This document shows, piece after piece, positions 61,001-64,000 of a stretch of 64,000 nt of DNA. How positions within the stretch are numbered: the first letter of the stretch is position 1; every line of letters starts with the position of its first letter. Under the pieces are notes generated by a model. It did not search any database and was not told the origin of the DNA. It saw nothing but the letters and a program-made list of their open reading frames with translations. The stretch is from Chrysophaeum taylorii. Lineage: Eukaryota; Sar; Pelagophyceae; Pelagomonadales; Pelagomonadaceae. The position numbers and the translations under genes were made by a program. The DNA lies in NCBI GenBank assembly GCA_029834535.1, contig JAQMWT010000437.1, positions 1 to 64,000 on the forward strand. Direction: 5' to 3'.

Positions 61001-63600
61001 CGTAAACGTCAAGATACTCGACTGCGGGAGGCCACTGGATCCCCAAGTACCGCACACCGTGGTCAAAAGGAATAACAGAAATTTCACCACGTTTGGCTGA
61101 TCGAGGCTCAAGGCTTGGCGACAGCCGCATCCGAGGAGGAGGGGGCGCGAGAGCAGCGTTTTGCTGGGCGGGCCCCCAGCACTAAAGTTTTGTGTCCGGG
61201 GAGTCTGCGACCTCCCAGCACGAAAGTTTCGTGCAAGGGGTGTCTGACCTGACCACCGCGCGCGCTCTAGAAGTGCCTTAAATGCGCCGAGCGCCCAGGT
61301 GGTCAGCATAGCAATAGAACTAGGGACGGCCACGGACTGGGCCGGCGACTCGGCCGGGAGGGGCGCCTCTGCTAGCCTCGCGCTCTTTTCGGGCATAGGC
61401 GTAAAAAAGGACCCGAGGGAGCGCGGCTGCAGGAAAATAAATCACTGTGCCATAGCCATACGCGCGACTTCGAGCCAGAGTAAAACTTGTCGTCGGGATA
61501 TTGTACGCGTCCTGTCCTCAAGACGACGATGATGACGTCAACGAACCGCCCCGGTGGACATGGCGAGGCCTACGAGCCAGACTCCGTCGACGAGCCCGCC
61601 CTCGAGGAGGAGGAGGAGGAGGAGGAGGATGAGAGCCTAGCTCCCGAGGAGAACCTCCGCGACTACCGGACCTCGGAGACGCCATATTCTACCATGAGGC
61701 CGCCACATTCCTTGCGACCCATTCAGCGTCGCCAAACACCTCGAAATCCAATTTCCCTACCAAACTGTAGCCTATACCTTGTACAGCCACTCAGGTACTG
61801 CGGTGCGTCCTAGGGTGGGTGGGGGCGATCCCCAGCGCTATAGGAGAGCCCTAGGTGAGGGGACACCGACCCCCAGCGCTAAGCTGTCGTGATGGGGGTG
61901 CGTTCTCTTCCTGTTCTCGCGCGGCACCCCCCCCCCCCCGGATGCGGCTGTCGCCAAGCCCAATGTGACCCGGGTCATCAACACCGAGCTGTAAGCGTCC
62001 ATTTCACGGCGGTATCGTACACCCAAGGCCGCCAGCCAGCACTGTGCCGCGAGATCGAGGGGGCCCTTGAACCACTCGAGTCCCAGCGCTTTGGTTTTCG
62101 TTATGTTGAGTTTTCGTTATGTTGAATTGGATTGCGAAGAACTCAAAGAAGAAAGGTTGCCAATGTTGACCCGTAGCTCTAAGCCGCGGCGCGTAATCGA
62201 ATACCACAAAGCACCGTCAACAAAGCATAAGCCGGCCGTGGTGCGAGGGAGGTTGTAGGTAGTAGTCGGTAAAAAGTCGGGTAATCCAAAGGGACGTAAG
62301 GCCATCCATCTCCTAGCCTAACCAAACAGGAACACTATCGTAGGCCTTCGAAATGTCTTGGGCAACTGCAAGCAAGGGCACATGCATGGTCCGCACATTC
62401 CAATTCAGACAAAGACGCAGCGATTGCGAATGGCGAATGAACGTCACTACCAGCCCGTGAACCATATTGCCTTGCATCGAAAATTTTGCAATGTTCCCAG
62501 ATAGGTGTAATGCGGCCGAAGATAGCCGACCAGTAGGCCTTCATGATGGTGTCGTGTCCATCAGCGTGATAGGACGCGACATCTCTACGATTGCCAGGGA
62601 TCTTCGGGATTGGAACAGTAGCCCGCTCCTTCCGCTCCGAGTATACAACGCGTCGCGCAAGCAGCAATGAGTAGACGCAAAGGTCGTCGTGTTGCTCTGG
62701 ACGAAGGCCTTAAACCATGTCAACCATGACACCAGAGGCCTGGTGTTTTGCCGAAACGCCGCCACCGCGTAGACCAGTAACGGTCCCACTCCTCGTATAA
62801 GAGGAGCCAGGACATTTGCGTAGTGCGATTCATCCGCATTTGGCTTACGGTGCGAATGGTGTCGAGAGTACAGGGGCGAACTTTGCGGGGATATCCGCAG
62901 CAGCTGCAAGGTCGGTGTTAGAACTAAACGCCGGCGTAGACGTCGTCCACGAGGGCCCGGGTCATCTAGAGCTGTGGGCACCAGAAATGCCGTGAACCTC
63001 CGCCCATCCAGCTGTGGACACGGCGGACCAAAACGCGGGCGACACCGGCTGGTTCGCTGTGGATCCGCAATTCGTCGGGGTGACAATCGAAACGTATTTG
63101 ACGCCCCCTATTTCGGCGGCCTCGCGCCAAGACGGTACGAGAACCAGTTACGAACAACGAACGCAATCGGCACGTGGAGCCGTGAGCGGTACTCGGCAAC
63201 CATGAGTCTGTTAGAAACGTGGGGTCGGACGCGGATGCTAATTCTCGCTGTTTCACCGTGCACGTCACGTATACGTCGACCAGAAGAAGATCAAGAAGGG
63301 CCTTAGGATCGATCGTCGACGATAGCACAACCTGCATAGAATGGAGAAGAGACCAACAGGCGATAAGATGTTCCAGACCCGTTACAGTCATTGGAGGTAA
63401 ATAGATCCCAGCTAAGCGACGTAGGAGAGCGCCTTTTAATAAGCTGTGGTGGATGCCTTTGCTTAGTCTGATTATGGCTGCGCGGACATGAGCGGGGGGG
63501 ATGGATCTTCTGAGCATGATAGTCGATGTATGTCTAAAAGTGACTGAAACTTTGAAGTGCCATGGGATGATACCATACAAATATTGCAGATAGCCAAATA
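58021..63600 (-). pseudogene. Decayed LINE with RT, RNase H and zinc-finger tail
   Basis: Reading from high to low coordinates on minus: RT start ERATVPIPKIPGNRRDVASY (~62600); the RT metal motif as LCFVDGALWYS (~62210; normally FxDD, here DG); VIPFDHGVRYLGIQWPP (~61060); an RNase H start HLYVANDGSVFKGGAEP (~59500) and its HLEWVQGHPNVANLL (~59160); a Cys/His tail CRCCRRPGSSESLHHLLTTC (~58700); then the 3' UTR and an (AAT)n tail at 58021-58042. Frames shift repeatedly, so it is dead. About 5.5 kb; the endonuclease is not recognisable. A GC-rich segment with inverted-repeat ends interrupts it at 61112-61960. Confidence 0.75.
61112..61960. mobile_element. GC-rich insert with inverted-repeat ends
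   Basis: GGCTTGGCGACAGCCGCATC at 61112-61131 is the exact inverse of 61941-61960, and similarity continues inward through a G-rich run and GCGCGAGA(A/G)CAG. The insert is ~850 bp, contains several CCCAGC(A/G)CTA words, a GACCACC/GGTGGTC inverted pair (61250-61300), and a 108-codon plus ORF with eight Glu in a row. It lies between the RT metal motif and the RT thumb of the LINE. It could be a MITE-like element or an inversion scar; no clear target-site duplication was found. Confidence 0.5.
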
Positions 63601-63860
63601 CGCCATATGGGGAATAATATTAAATCTGTGTTTCTTATATGATCATCATCATCATCAGATGTACGGTGAGTTTTGACTAGCTCCATACTGTCGTCAGATG
63701 ATTTCACGTCATCTTCAGAACCTGTAGTGTGATCACAAAAAAAAGGCGCGTGCCAGGGGCAGAAGAGTCTTCCAGCAGACAGACAGACAGACAGACATAT
63801 AGTGCAGAGAAGAGAAATTTAAGGAGCTCCCATAAAAGGAAGATGCACCATGGCACGAAT
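63600..63860. other. AT-rich stretch without gene
   Basis: It contains an (ATC)n run at about 63641-63657 and (CAGA)n at 63778-63797. No gene is seen. Confidence 0.5.
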
Positions 63861-63872
63861 GCCTTCGTTTGT

Positions 63873-64000
63873 TTATTTATTTATTTATTACGGTGTGCCA
63901 GGCTCAAGAGAGCCAGAATGGATGAGCGCAAGGAAGCACCAAGAATACAAAGGATATTATGCGCGCAGAGGGAAGACGGATGAAGCAAGAACGCGCAAAT
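63873..64000 (-). mobile_element. RNase H LINE 3' end, running off the window
   Basis: After a (TTTA)n tail, GTGCCAGGCTCAAGAGAGCC and GGATGAGCGCAAGGAAGCAC continue nearly identically to 58053-58160. The element continues beyond the right edge on the minus strand. Confidence 0.75.

Noticed and set aside
1-64000. CRISPR arrays, bacterial operons or prophage
   Set aside because: No short regular repeats with unique spacers and no Shine-Dalgarno-type gene clusters; gene content is eukaryotic.

Overview
The window looks like nuclear DNA of a flagellated, photosynthetic protist with a secondary red-type plastid, most likely an ochrophyte (stramenopile) alga. A magnesium chelatase subunit D and a zeaxanthin epoxidase both begin with a signal-peptide-like segment, and ChlD has a Phe-containing GAF motif of the heterokont/haptophyte bipartite plastid-targeting type. 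RSPH9 and a CCDC81-like protein indicate motile 9+2 cilia. A copia element, several non-LTR retrotransposon families, PIF1/Helitron-type helicase remnants and one supportable spliceosomal intron confirm a eukaryote. A pelagophyte-like origin is only a guess, based on GC-rich intronless genes and an RRRLL-containing surface protein style.

Layout: 0-3.7 kb holds GC-rich satellite, a 365-372 bp tandem array and a 240 bp repeat, with no supportable gene. 3.76-8.16 kb is a composite mobile element (helicase remnant on minus, 5'-truncated reverse transcriptase on plus). 8.24-15.55 kb (minus) is one 7.3 kb ORF for an ankyrin-pseudokinase-NACHT-ankyrin protein, the most remarkable gene here. 16.7-18.4 kb is a decayed LINE. 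18.6-20.3 kb is zeaxanthin epoxidase, convergent with a small kinase (20.3-21.3 kb); a paralogous kinase lies at 23.2-24.9 kb. 25-29 kb is mostly decayed sequence, including a tail fragment of a surface-protein gene. 29.5-43.7 kb is the gene-rich core: surface protein, CCDC81-like protein, alpha/beta-hydrolase-like protein, RSPH9, secreted Cys-rich protein, ChlD, and an IQ/Tudor-knot protein with one intron. 43.7-64 kb is a transposon nest: composite element copy, copia halves in opposite orientations, a roughly 7.8 kb C-rich insertion with a 1384-codon ORF, and an RNase H-encoding LINE.

The host genes split into plastid pigment genes (chlorophyll and xanthophyll), cilium genes, a kinase pair plus the STAND-type receptor-like protein, and secreted/surface proteins. 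Mobile elements repeatedly sit within tens of bases of start codons, and one has altered a kinase C-terminus. No database search was possible; family names rest on motif recognition.
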